Shown here piece after piece: positions 1 to 5,084 of a stretch of 5,158 nt of DNA (the first letter of the stretch is position 1; the number at the start of each line of letters is the position of its first letter). The translations under genes were made by a program, and so were the position numbers. The notes below the pieces were generated by a model. The model was not told the DNA's origin, searched no databases, and saw only the letters and a program-made list of their open reading frames with translations. Origin of the DNA: Chloroflexota bacterium (GTDB lineage: Bacteria; Chloroflexota; Anaerolineae; Ardenticatenales; Ardenticatenaceae); the NCBI GenBank assembly GCA_003520455.1, contig DOUV01000508.1, forward strand, positions 1-5,158, written 5' to 3'.

Positions 1-20
1 CTGCCGCGCGGGTCGGTCAT
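1..20 (-). CDS. 5' end of an unidentified gene running off the left edge
   Basis: An ATG at 18-20 on the minus strand opens a frame reading M-T-D-P-R-G before the window ends. An AGGAG ribosome-binding sequence lies 9 bases upstream of it, which is good initiation spacing. The gene lies in the same direction as the paa operon but beyond that operon's terminator, so it probably has its own promoter. With six codons visible no product can be assigned. Neighbourhood suggests another phenylacetate-related gene is possible, but nothing in the sequence shows it. Confidence 0.5.
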
Positions 21-68
21 TCCGGCACGCTCCTGGCGCTGGCCCGGGAGTCGCGGGCATCGCGTCCC

Positions 69-93
69 CGGCTGGCGACGGCGCTACCAGCCG
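69..93. other. Inverted repeat in the leader of the left-edge gene
   Basis: CGGCTGG at 69-75 pairs perfectly with CCAGCCG at 87-93 across an 11-base loop. It lies between the paa terminator and the start codon at 20, so it would be in the 5' untranslated leader of that gene if transcription starts near the terminator. No T-run follows on either strand, so it is not an intrinsic terminator. It may be a leader structure or simply a GC-rich chance repeat. Confidence 0.35.
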
Positions 94-139
94 CTCCTTG
101 TACCAGCCCGGCCTTGCAGGTGAAATGGGCGACAACTGC

Positions 140-172
140 AAAAAAAGACGAGCGACGCCATTGTCGCCCGTC
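140..172 (-). terminator. Rho-independent terminator of the tetR-paaABCD operon
   Basis: On the minus strand a hairpin is formed by outer arms GACG (147-150) and CGTC (169-172), one mismatch, and inner arms GCGAC (152-156) and GTCGC (163-167) around a six-base loop. It is followed directly by seven T residues (A-run at 140-146 on the plus strand). This is a textbook intrinsic terminator, about 100 bases past the paaD stop codon, and is oriented to end the operon. It separates the operon from the gene that starts at 20. Confidence 0.85.
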
Positions 173-174
173 AC

Positions 175-207
175 AGAAGCAAAGCGCGCGGAGCGCCTTG
201 TGCTTCT
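175..207. other. Long imperfect hairpin in the operon 3' untranslated region
   Basis: AGAAGCA (175-181) pairs with TGCTTCT (201-207). The stem continues through AAG/CTT and CGC/GCG with two single-base bulges to a five-base loop, giving 13 base pairs. It lies between the paaD stop and the intrinsic terminator, only 2 bases from the terminator stem. It has no T-run of its own. In the minus-strand transcript it would form a tandem hairpin with the terminator, which could protect the 3' end from exonucleases; that role is inferred. Confidence 0.5.
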
Positions 208-273
208 CAAGAATGGGGTGCCCGCAGCCTCAGTACGCCACAAACGAAGCCAGAAAAAGGTCGCAGCGCCAGG

Positions 274-753
274 CTACAACGCCTTGAACTTCTCGAACGG
301 CTGCTGACAATCGTTGCAGTAGTAGAGCGCCCGGCACAGGGTTGGCCCAAAGGGATTCTCTCTGCTGGTGTTCGCCGAGCCACAGAATGGACAGTGCACC
401 GTCTCCAAGAGATCGAGCTCGATGAAGCCGCCGTGTCGGGCCGGCGGAGCCAACCCGATTGTCTTGAGCTTCTCGCGACCCGACTCAGTGATCCGGTCCG
501 AGGTCCATGCCGGGTGCAAAGCGACACTCACAGTCACGTTCGGCACACCCAGCGCGGCGAGTTGCTCACAGATGTTCTCCCGCATCAGCTCGATCGCCGG
601 GCAGCCCGCGAACGTGGGCGTCATCGTCACCACGACACCATCCTCTCCAACCTCGACCCCCTGAATGATCCCCATCTCGACGACCGAGACAACCGGGATC
701 TCAGGATCTTTCACCTGTTCGAGCGTCTGCCAAACTTCCTCCGCCGTTATCAC
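274..753 (-). CDS. paaD: Phenylacetyl-CoA epoxidase maturation protein PaaD (DUF59 plus zinc ribbon)
   Basis: PaaD is required for an active phenylacetyl-CoA 1,2-epoxidase and is thought to help insert or assemble its metal or Fe-S centres; it is not a catalytic subunit. The 159-residue product begins with a DUF59/MIP18-type domain carrying DPEIP (about residues 16-20) and the TPTFAGCPA signature whose Cys51 is the conserved cysteine. The C-terminal part is a zinc ribbon: CPFC (Cys121, Cys124), Cys140, and CNDC (Cys146, Cys149). Length and layout match PaaD. I chose the GTG at 751-753 because an AGGTGG sequence sits 8 bases upstream and the resulting N-terminus matches the family. A TTG at 772-774 would add seven residues (FKVGDEV region) and is the alternative. 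The gene is last in the operon, about 110 bases after paaC, and is followed by the terminator. Confidence 0.93.
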   Translation of the reverse strand: MITAEEVWQTLEQVKDPEIPVVSVVEMGIIQGVEVGEDGVVVTMTPTFAGCPAIELMRENICEQLAALGVPNVTVSVALHPAWTSDRITESGREKLKTIGLAPPARHGGFIELDLLETVHCPFCGSANTSRENPFGPTLCRALYYCNDCQQPFEKFKAL

Positions 754-862
754 CTCATCACCCACCTTGAACAAGAGAGCCTTGTCTTGCGATTATGCCC
801 CCCACGTGATCCACGATACGTAATCCTGGAAAAGCCGCTGCTCCCTCACCACGCATCTCGCC
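754..862 (-). other. paaC-paaD intergenic gap with a possible mini-ORF
   Basis: This 109-base gap is the only sizeable break in an operon whose other junctions overlap or nearly touch. On the minus strand a GTG at 847-849 opens a frame of 18 codons (beginning V-R-E-Q-R-L-F-Q-D-Y) that ends at a TAA at 793-795. Its composition looks protein-like, with two Trp and several aromatics, but its ribosome site is weak. A second short frame from an ATG at about 855-857 is also open. I see no convincing promoter or terminator. The stretch could be a leader, a decayed coding end, or a true micro-peptide; none is shown. Confidence 0.3.
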
Positions 863-1630
863 TCACCATGTCTCTGGCGGCGCGATCTCCTCGAGGAGCT
901 GCATCGCACCCACCAGAGCCTCCAGATGCTCGCTGTGCTCGCCCCGCCGACCGCCCAGAACCGGCCGCGCAGTGGCCGGCACGGTCAGACCAGCATCCGC
1001 CAGAAAGGAGACGACCTCCGGCTGCCAGCGTTCCAACAGATCGGCCGACGCTGGCACAATTCCGGCTCTCACCAACTGCTCCTCACCCTCTGGTGGCTCG
1101 AAGAGCCCGAGCGCGTACGGATAAACCTGGTCGAGCGCCGTTTGCATCCGGCGCCGGCTCTCCTCCGTCGCCCGACCGAGTTTCGCGATCCAGGTCTGTC
1201 CATGAATGAGATGGTATTTCTCTTCAACCCGCAGTTTCCGTGCAACCTGGGCGCTCGGGGCGTAGGTAGACTGCGCCAGCGCTTCGAGCCGTACCTGCTC
1301 GGCGACGTCGTGCAGGTAGTGGCGGATGAGCGTGAATCCCCAGTCACCCCGGGGAAGCTCGCTCAACTGGGCGTTTCGGAAGGCCTGCCAGGGTCGCACG
1401 AAGACCATCCAATCCGGCGTCTGGCCCGTTAGCGGCTCGAGGAGCCCGTACCAGGTCCGCGCGTGCCCCATCTCATCCTGAGCGATGCTCGATAAGGCAA
1501 TATCGGCCTCCAAGACAGGCGCCAACCCAGTCCACTCGGAGGCACGATGGCCCAGGAGCATCTCGTCGTCGGCGATGGCCGTGAGGAAAGCCACCAGTGC
1601 AGCGCGATCGGTTTCGGAAAGGTCACTCAT
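863..1630 (-). CDS. paaC: 1,2-phenylacetyl-CoA epoxidase subunit PaaC
   Basis: PaaC is the ferritin-like partner of PaaA in the cytoplasmic epoxidase that turns phenylacetyl-CoA into ring-1,2-epoxyphenylacetyl-CoA using O2 and reducing equivalents. The 255-residue product has the usual family length and an all-helical composition. Landmarks are DDEMLLGHRASEWTG (residues 21-35), ALSSIAQDEMGHAR (45-58), HYLHDVAEQ (104-112) and EEKYHLIHG (136-144). Unlike E. coli PaaC as I recall it, where the first ExxH is lost, this protein has both E53xxH56 and E137xxH140, plus E23 and acidic residues at 108 and 111, so a metal site is conceivable. Its ATG overlaps the paaB stop by four bases, implying coupled translation; the ribosome site (GGGAAGAG) is only moderate. 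It is followed by an unusual gap before paaD. Confidence 0.95.
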   Translation of the reverse strand: MSDLSETDRAALVAFLTAIADDEMLLGHRASEWTGLAPVLEADIALSSIAQDEMGHARTWYGLLEPLTGQTPDWMVFVRPWQAFRNAQLSELPRGDWGFTLIRHYLHDVAEQVRLEALAQSTYAPSAQVARKLRVEEKYHLIHGQTWIAKLGRATEESRRRMQTALDQVYPYALGLFEPPEGEEQLVRAGIVPASADLLERWQPEVVSFLADAGLTVPATARPVLGGRRGEHSEHLEALVGAMQLLEEIAPPETW

Positions 1631-2004
1631 TGCTGCTCTTCCCGAATCGCTCGCAAGAGCTCCGCGGTTCGGTAGCCGTAGGCCTCACGGTAGCTCTTGT
1701 CCGTAGCCGGCTGGAACACATCCTGGTCCTCGATTGGGGTCTCGGCGATGCACCGTTGCGGTGCAACCCAGATTTGCACCACCCGGCCCCGCCGGCCGAA
1801 CTGTTCTTTGGCCAGCACGAGTGCCATCTGAGCGTCCGGGGCGTGGACCGCGCCGACGTGCTCATGCGCCTGGCCGCGCCGCTCCTGCACGAAGACCTCG
1901 TAGGGCTCCCATTCGGTATCCGCCGGTGGGGGCGTTTGGGTCTTCTCGATGGCTTCCTCAATCCGCTGATGGTAAGGGCTGAAATGCCAGCGTCCCTTGC
2001 TCAT
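1627..2004 (-). CDS. paaB: 1,2-phenylacetyl-CoA epoxidase subunit PaaB, N-terminally extended
   Basis: PaaB is a small non-catalytic subunit of the phenylacetyl-CoA epoxidase that organises PaaA-PaaC heterodimers and supports activity. The core starts at about residue 32 with WEPYEVFVQERRGQAHEHVG, continues through HAPDAQMAL (54-62) and a VQIWV strand (76-80), and ends with the DKSYREAYGYRT tail, all matching PaaB. The protein is 125 residues against about 95 in E. coli; roughly 31 extra residues precede the core, including an acidic/basic helix-like stretch and a TPPPADT linker. The ATG at 2002-2004 is supported by AAGGGG five bases upstream, which overlaps the paaA TAA stop. There is no other Met codon before the core. 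The gene lies 9 bases after paaA and overlaps paaC by four. Confidence 0.94.
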   Translation of the reverse strand: MSKGRWHFSPYHQRIEEAIEKTQTPPPADTEWEPYEVFVQERRGQAHEHVGAVHAPDAQMALVLAKEQFGRRGRVVQIWVAPQRCIAETPIEDQDVFQPATDKSYREAYGYRTAELLRAIREEQQ

Positions 2005-2013
2005 CGGTTCCCC

Positions 2014-2973
2014 TTAGGCCGCTGCCACGGCACGCGGCCTGGTCGCCTCGAGCGCCTCGCGGACCCAACGGCCCTCTTCGAAAGCCAGCCGCCGCACCGC
2101 CAGACGCTCCTCGCTCATCGGACCGTTGCCTTTGATGACGTTGAAGAACTCATTCCAGTCGGGCTCCGTGTAGATCCACTCACCCTGCTCCTCGGCGTAG
2201 CGAAGACTGGGATCGGGCACAGTCAAGCCCAGTTCCCAAATTTGTGGGACATACTTGGCGAGGAACTCTTGGCGCTGCTCGTCGTTGGTCTTGGGCTTGA
2301 CCCCCCAGCGCTTGAGCTGCTCGGTGTGCACGCTGAGCTTGTCGGGCGGGCCAAAAAACATCATGATTGCTGGCCACCAACGGGTCAGGGCTTCCTGCAC
2401 CATCTGCTTGTGCACCCCGCCCTGTGAGATCATCTTCACGATCATGTCCTGCCCATGCTTCATGTGGAAGCTTTCCTCGAAGCAGATCCGCTTGAGCGCC
2501 CGGCAGTAGGGACCGTAGGAACCGTTGGCCATGATGGTCTGGTTGATGATCGCCGCCGCGTCAATCAACCAGGCAATGATTGCGACATCAGCCCACGTCT
2601 CGGCCGGGTAGGCAAAGACGTTGCTCCATTTGCTCTTGCCGTTGAGCAGCTCCTCGATCATCTCCTCGCGGGGCTTGCCCAGGGTCTCCACCGCGCGGTA
2701 GAGGAGCTGGGCATGGCCCACCTCATCCTGCACCTTGGCGGTCAGAGCAAGTTTGCGCCGCAAGTTGGGCGCGTAGGGAATCCAGGTGCCCTCAGGGAGC
2801 GCGCCGATCAGCTCGGAGTTGGCGTGCTGCTGGATGAGGCGAATGAGCTGTCGGCGATACTCGTCGGGCATCCAGTCGCCCGGCTCAATCTTCTCGCCGC
2901 GGGCGATCCGCGCCTCGAACTCTGCCAGCTTCTGCTCGTAGAGCGGATCGGCCTGCGCTTGCTCGGCACTCAT
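2014..2973 (-). CDS. paaA: 1,2-phenylacetyl-CoA epoxidase catalytic subunit PaaA
   Basis: PaaA is the diiron oxygenase subunit that epoxidises the aromatic ring of phenylacetyl-CoA, the committed step of aerobic phenylacetate degradation. The 319-residue product has normal length. Likely iron ligands are visible in order: E54 in [14 protein letters not shown]84xxH87 in [10 protein letters not shown]138 in AWLIDAAAI, and E167xxH170 in [12 protein letters not shown]. The C-terminal part keeps the [15 protein letters not shown] segment typical of PaaA. The ATG overlaps the tetR stop as ATGA, and a perfect AGGAGG lies seven bases upstream, making this the best ribosome site in the operon, in keeping with a need for high enzyme output. 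PaaB and PaaC follow directly. The electron-donating reductase PaaE is not in the window. Confidence 0.97.
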   Translation of the reverse strand: MSAEQAQADPLYEQKLAEFEARIARGEKIEPGDWMPDEYRRQLIRLIQQHANSELIGALPEGTWIPYAPNLRRKLALTAKVQDEVGHAQLLYRAVETLGKPREEMIEELLNGKSKWSNVFAYPAETWADVAIIAWLIDAAAIINQTIMANGSYGPYCRALKRICFEESFHMKHGQDMIVKMISQGGVHKQMVQEALTRWWPAIMMFFGPPDKLSVHTEQLKRWGVKPKTNDEQRQEFLAKYVPQIWELGLTVPDPSLRYAEEQGEWIYTEPDWNEFFNVIKGNGPMSEERLAVRRLAFEEGRWVREALEATRPRAVAAA

Positions 2974-3572
2974 GAGGGCACCTCCTCAGACAAGGCCTCT
3001 GGGACCAGAAGCCCGTTTAACAAAAGCGACAGAAAAGTATCGGCGATTTCGGCCGGTGAAAGCGGCCCGTCTGGATCGTACCAGGTGGAGAGCCAGTTGA
3101 CGATCGAAAGCACGGCCAGCGTCGCGAACGTGGGATCAATCTGCGGACGGAAGACCCCCGCGGCGACACCTTCCGACACGATGGCTCGCATGGCGTGCTC
3201 ATACAGCCGGCGCCGCGCCAGGAACTGCTCGCGCCGGGGCCTCGTCAAAAACTTCCACTCGTGGAAATAGACTGTCGCTGCCTCCAGGTTCGACGCGACG
3301 ACTCCAACGTGGGCGTGAACCGCAGCGCGGAGCTTCTCGGCCGGCGAGAGGTCGCTCCAGGCAATCGGCTCGATCACCCCCAGAAACTGGTCCGCCGCGC
3401 GCTCCAGGATTGTCCAGAGCAGTTCTTCCTTGGTTGTGATGTGCGAATAGAGACTGCCGCCTTGGAGATCAAGCTGGCGGGCGATGTCGCGGACGCTGGC
3501 ACCGTTGTAGCCCCGCCAGGCAAAGAGTTGCGTGGCAGTCTCATAAATCTGCTCCTTGCGGTCTACGGCCAT
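2970..3572 (-). CDS. TetR-family repressor, PaaR-like, controlling the paa operon
   Basis: The 200-residue protein has an N-terminal TetR DNA-binding domain: helix 1 at about residues 5-20 ending [14 protein letters not shown], and the helix-turn-helix [27 protein letters not shown] (starting at 26). The ligand domain contains [24 protein letters not shown], the pattern of the KstR2-type C-terminal domain found in regulators that sense acyl- or aryl-CoA. It is the first gene of the operon and overlaps paaA by four bases, so it should be made together with the enzymes and repress its own transcription. Phenylacetyl-CoA is the likely inducer, by analogy with Thermus PaaR. The ATG at 3570-3572 has only a weak, very close GAGAAG upstream, which would keep repressor levels low. 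Family assignment is firm; the ligand is inferred. Confidence 0.92.
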   Translation of the reverse strand: MAVDRKEQIYETATQLFAWRGYNGASVRDIARQLDLQGGSLYSHITTKEELLWTILERAADQFLGVIEPIAWSDLSPAEKLRAAVHAHVGVVASNLEAATVYFHEWKFLTRPRREQFLARRRLYEHAMRAIVSEGVAAGVFRPQIDPTFATLAVLSIVNWLSTWYDPDGPLSPAEIADTFLSLLLNGLLVPEALSEEVPS

Positions 3573-3587
3573 CTTCTCAGCTCGATC

Positions 3588-3607
3588 ACTTACGAACGCT
3601 CGTTAGT
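3588..3607. promoter_or_regulatory. Predicted TetR/PaaR operator
   Basis: The 20-base stretch ACTTACGAACGCTCGTTAGT is an inverted repeat with 8 of 10 position pairs matching. Within it, CGAACGCTCGTTAG (3593-3606) fits the consensus CNAACGNNCGTTNG that I recall for Thermus PaaR at every specified position. It lies 15 bases before the tetR start codon and just downstream of the -10 element, at about +5 to +24, where a bound repressor would block RNA polymerase leaving the promoter. Confidence 0.75.
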
Positions 3608-3617
3608 CTCTGCCAAA

Positions 3618-3645
3618 AGTATAGCAAGGAGGGTGCCAATGTCAA
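3618..3645 (-). promoter_or_regulatory. Sigma-70-type promoter of the tetR-paaABCD operon
   Basis: On the minus strand a perfect -35 TTGACA (3640-3645) is separated by 16 bases from a -10 TATACT (3618-3623). The expected start of transcription is near 3611, giving a leader of about 40 bases before the tetR ATG. It is the only strong promoter upstream of the five co-directional genes, so it should serve the whole operon. The adjacent inverted repeat supports repression at this site. Confidence 0.8.
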
Positions 3646-3681
3646 CTACTGATCCTGCCACGGGGTGCTCAACCAGGCTCA

Positions 3682-3701
3682 CCTGCGCCGCCAGGCGCAG
3701 G
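3682..3701. other. Perfect 8-bp hairpin between the secreted-protein gene and the paa promoter
   Basis: CCTGCGCC (3682-3689) and GGCGCAGG (3694-3701) pair perfectly around a four-base loop. On the minus strand four further pairs (GGTT with AGCC) extend the stem past a two-base bulge. No T-run follows on either strand. It lies about 90 bases past the stop of the upstream gene and about 37 bases before the operon -35, so it may act as a U-less terminator or mRNA 3' end for the upstream gene. Confidence 0.5.
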
Positions 3702-3749
3702 AACCAAGGACAGAAAGTAGCCTGACAGCTCCTCCAACGCTCAGGCGGT

Positions 3750-3763
3750 GCAGCGGGCGCTGC
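3750..3763. other. Short GC-rich hairpin downstream of the secreted-protein gene
   Basis: GCAGC (3750-3754) pairs with GCTGC (3759-3763), with the inner GGGC as a tight loop. It is 30 bases past the stop codon at 3793 on the minus strand. Lacking a T-run it is not a canonical terminator, but together with the stronger stem at 3682-3701 it makes the 3' region of this gene structured. Confidence 0.35.
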
Positions 3764-3792
3764 CAATGCATTCCTGCCACCTTTTCATCGGA

Positions 3793-4389
3793 TCACGGCG
3801 TCACTGAAATTGCCAGTGGTCCGGCGCTGCTTGCGGCCCAGTAGGCCGGGCCTGGATAGCCGAGGTGAACCTCGTAGCTGACAGACGCCGTGAGCGTGGC
3901 CTGTCCCGGCCCAACCGCGCGCAGAACAAACTCTGCCGCGTCTGACCCTCCTGGACCAATCCCGAGGGAGTGCGTCACCGGGGCGGGCTCGTTCGGGTCG
4001 AAGACCGGCTCCGGCTGGTCGGATTCAATCATCAGCCGATACTGAGGCAGACCGAGAGGTGCGCATCCGTGGTTCATCAGCCTGGCCGCCACCGTGACGA
4101 CGTCACCGACCGTGCGGGTCGGGGCGCTGGCCTCGAGCATCATCAAGGCGGTGTGGGTCTCGCATGGCGGAGCCACCTGGCGGGCGACGGGAAAGAAGAC
4201 GAGCGCGGGCGGGGGGGTGGTCACGGCATTGGAGGATACGAGGCTTTGGTCAAAACCGGGTGGGGCCGCGAAGTGAGCCGCGGCGAGGCCGGAAGTCGGG
4301 CCGCCGGTGGATTGAGCAAAGACGAGGATCCCGGCTACCAGCAAGGACACGAACAGCGTGAGTGCGAAAAGTCGTTTTGCTACCGACAT
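3793..4389 (-). CDS. Secreted protein of unknown function with a probable Ig-like beta-sandwich domain
   Basis: I do not recognise the family. The 198-residue product starts with a clear Sec signal peptide: basic MSVAKR, a hydrophobic core at residues 7-25, and a likely cleavage after VFA at Ala25. A Gly/Pro/Ala-rich linker (about 27-70) follows. The rest, from about residue 85, alternates hydrophobic positions in a way typical of Ig-like or CARDB-like domains that bind at cell surfaces (TVGDVVTVAARLMNHG; GSDAAEFVLRAVGPGQATLTASVSYEV). Two cysteines, 76 and 109, could form a disulphide. There is no lipobox, second membrane span or sorting signal. I chose the ATG at 4387-4389 because GAGAGGGG lies just upstream and the signal peptide then starts properly; a GTG at 4405-4407 would add six residues. 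No functional link to the paa operon is visible. Confidence 0.75.
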   Translation of the reverse strand: MSVAKRLFALTLFVSLLVAGILVFAQSTGGPTSGLAAAHFAAPPGFDQSLVSSNAVTTPPPALVFFPVARQVAPPCETHTALMMLEASAPTRTVGDVVTVAARLMNHGCAPLGLPQYRLMIESDQPEPVFDPNEPAPVTHSLGIGPGGSDAAEFVLRAVGPGQATLTASVSYEVHLGYPGPAYWAASSAGPLAISVTP

Positions 4390-4465
4390 CTTTCCCCTCT
4401 CCGCCACGGCTGTCGCAACCTCTAGCGTCGCTCCATGACGATCTCATCGAGCACGGCACTGATCC

Positions 4466-4491
4466 GACCATCTGTTTGAGCTGAGAGTTCC
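4466..4491 (-). promoter_or_regulatory. Possible ECF-sigma promoter for the secreted-protein gene
   Basis: On the minus strand GGAAC (4487-4491) is followed after 18 bases by GTC (4466-4468), resembling the GGAAC...GTC pattern used by many extracytoplasmic-function sigma factors. It would start a leader of roughly 70 bases before the ATG at 4389. I see no good sigma-70 match in the 113-base gap. Such short motifs arise by chance, so this is tentative. Confidence 0.22.
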
Positions 4492-4502
4492 ACCTCGTGC
4501 CG

Positions 4503-5084
4503 TCAAGCAAGGCAGAGCGCGAGGTCGCATCCGGCCCGGATGGCCTCGTCGAGCGCTGTCAGGGCCTCCTCGACCAACGGGCGGTAAGCCTCACGTTCCG
4601 GACCGCGCAAGGTCCGCTCAGCCGCGACAAAGGCCGCTCGCACGCGAGGAAGTTCGTCGCGCCGAAAATACCCCCCGGCTCGCCTCCCCGCTCCAAAGAC
4701 GGGCAGGTCCTCGCGCCATCCACGGCCGAGTCCCCACGTCAGTACCGCCCGCGTCTCCCAGGGCGAGAGCCGGCCACGCTCAGACAGTACCTCGGCCAAC
4801 TCCTCGTAGGCGCCGCTGAAAAAATCCACGTCGGTCAACGGTTCCCCACTCAGGCACTCGCCGATGAAGACCGCCAGGGTCTCATCGAGCAGGTTCTGCG
4901 CCTCGGGATCGAGGGGCTGGCCGGCCAATGCCCGCTCGACGAGCGGGCGTAGCTCAGCACCTTCGATACCCACCTCCTCATCACACTGGGCCAGCCGGCG
5001 AACGAGTTCATCGGCATCACCGGCCTCCCACAGCGCATCGAGCGGGCGAACATCTACAGAATACGCATAGGTTCGAGCAGGCAC
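4503..5084 (-). CDS. Uncharacterised cytoplasmic protein, possibly DUF7691-like
   Basis: The 193-residue acidic, mostly helical product has no signal peptide, membrane span or catalytic motif I can recognise. It begins MPARTYAYSVDVRPLDALWEAG followed by DADELVRRL, has a central ALAGQPLDPEAQNLLDET segment (about 53-69), and ends with a long helix (VEEALTALDEAIRAG) and a short DLALCLA strand. This order, a YSVD strand plus helix, a 'G-PLDP' turn, and a final helix then strand, recalls DUF7691-type proteins of actinomycetes; I hold that as a weak resemblance. The start is the GTG at 5082-5084, because a perfect AGGAGG (5091-5096) lies six bases upstream. The frame stays open further to the window edge, so a longer form cannot be fully excluded. 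It is followed by a 113-base gap before the secreted-protein gene. Confidence 0.75.
   Translation of the reverse strand: MPARTYAYSVDVRPLDALWEAGDADELVRRLAQCDEEVGIEGAELRPLVERALAGQPLDPEAQNLLDETLAVFIGECLSGEPLTDVDFFSGAYEELAEVLSERGRLSPWETRAVLTWGLGRGWREDLPVFGAGRRAGGYFRRDELPRVRAAFVAAERTLRGPEREAYRPLVEEALTALDEAIRAGCDLALCLA

Noticed and set aside
97..125. Possible promoter TTTCAC-N17-TACAAG on the minus strand for the left-edge gene
   Set aside because: The -35 matches the consensus at only two of six positions; too weak to list as a promoter.
98..307. Plus-strand ORF of 69 codons at the left end
   Set aside because: It runs over the operon terminator, the 3' hairpin and the end of paaD, has no ribosome site, and its basic, low-information sequence resembles no protein I know.
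606..620. GCGAACGTGGG occurring both in paaD (near 606) and in tetR (near 3124)
   Set aside because: Both copies encode the residues P-T-F-A in conserved or ordinary coding positions; the shared bases are best explained by codon use, not by a repeat or regulator site.
763..774. TTG (772-774) or GTG (763-765) as the paaD start
   Set aside because: Their upstream ribosome matches or spacing are poorer than for the GTG at 751-753, whose N-terminus also fits PaaD family proteins.
394..1209. Long plus-strand ORF (271 codons) antisense to paaD and paaC
   Set aside because: Arg/Pro/His-rich product typical of the antisense of GC-rich genes; the opposite strand holds clear PaaD and PaaC motifs.
1597..2427. 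Plus-strand ORF (276 codons) antisense to paaB and paaA
   Set aside because: No domain recognisable, no ribosome site, and it lies entirely across conserved minus-strand coding sequence.
2455..3270. Plus-strand ORF (271 codons) antisense to paaA and tetR
   Set aside because: Mirror of codon bias in paaA/tetR; crosses the tetR-paaA junction and shows no protein family features.
4250..4510. Minus-strand ORF of 86 codons overlapping the secreted-protein start
   Set aside because: Out of frame with the signal-peptide gene, without a ribosome site; its product is Arg/Ser-rich noise.
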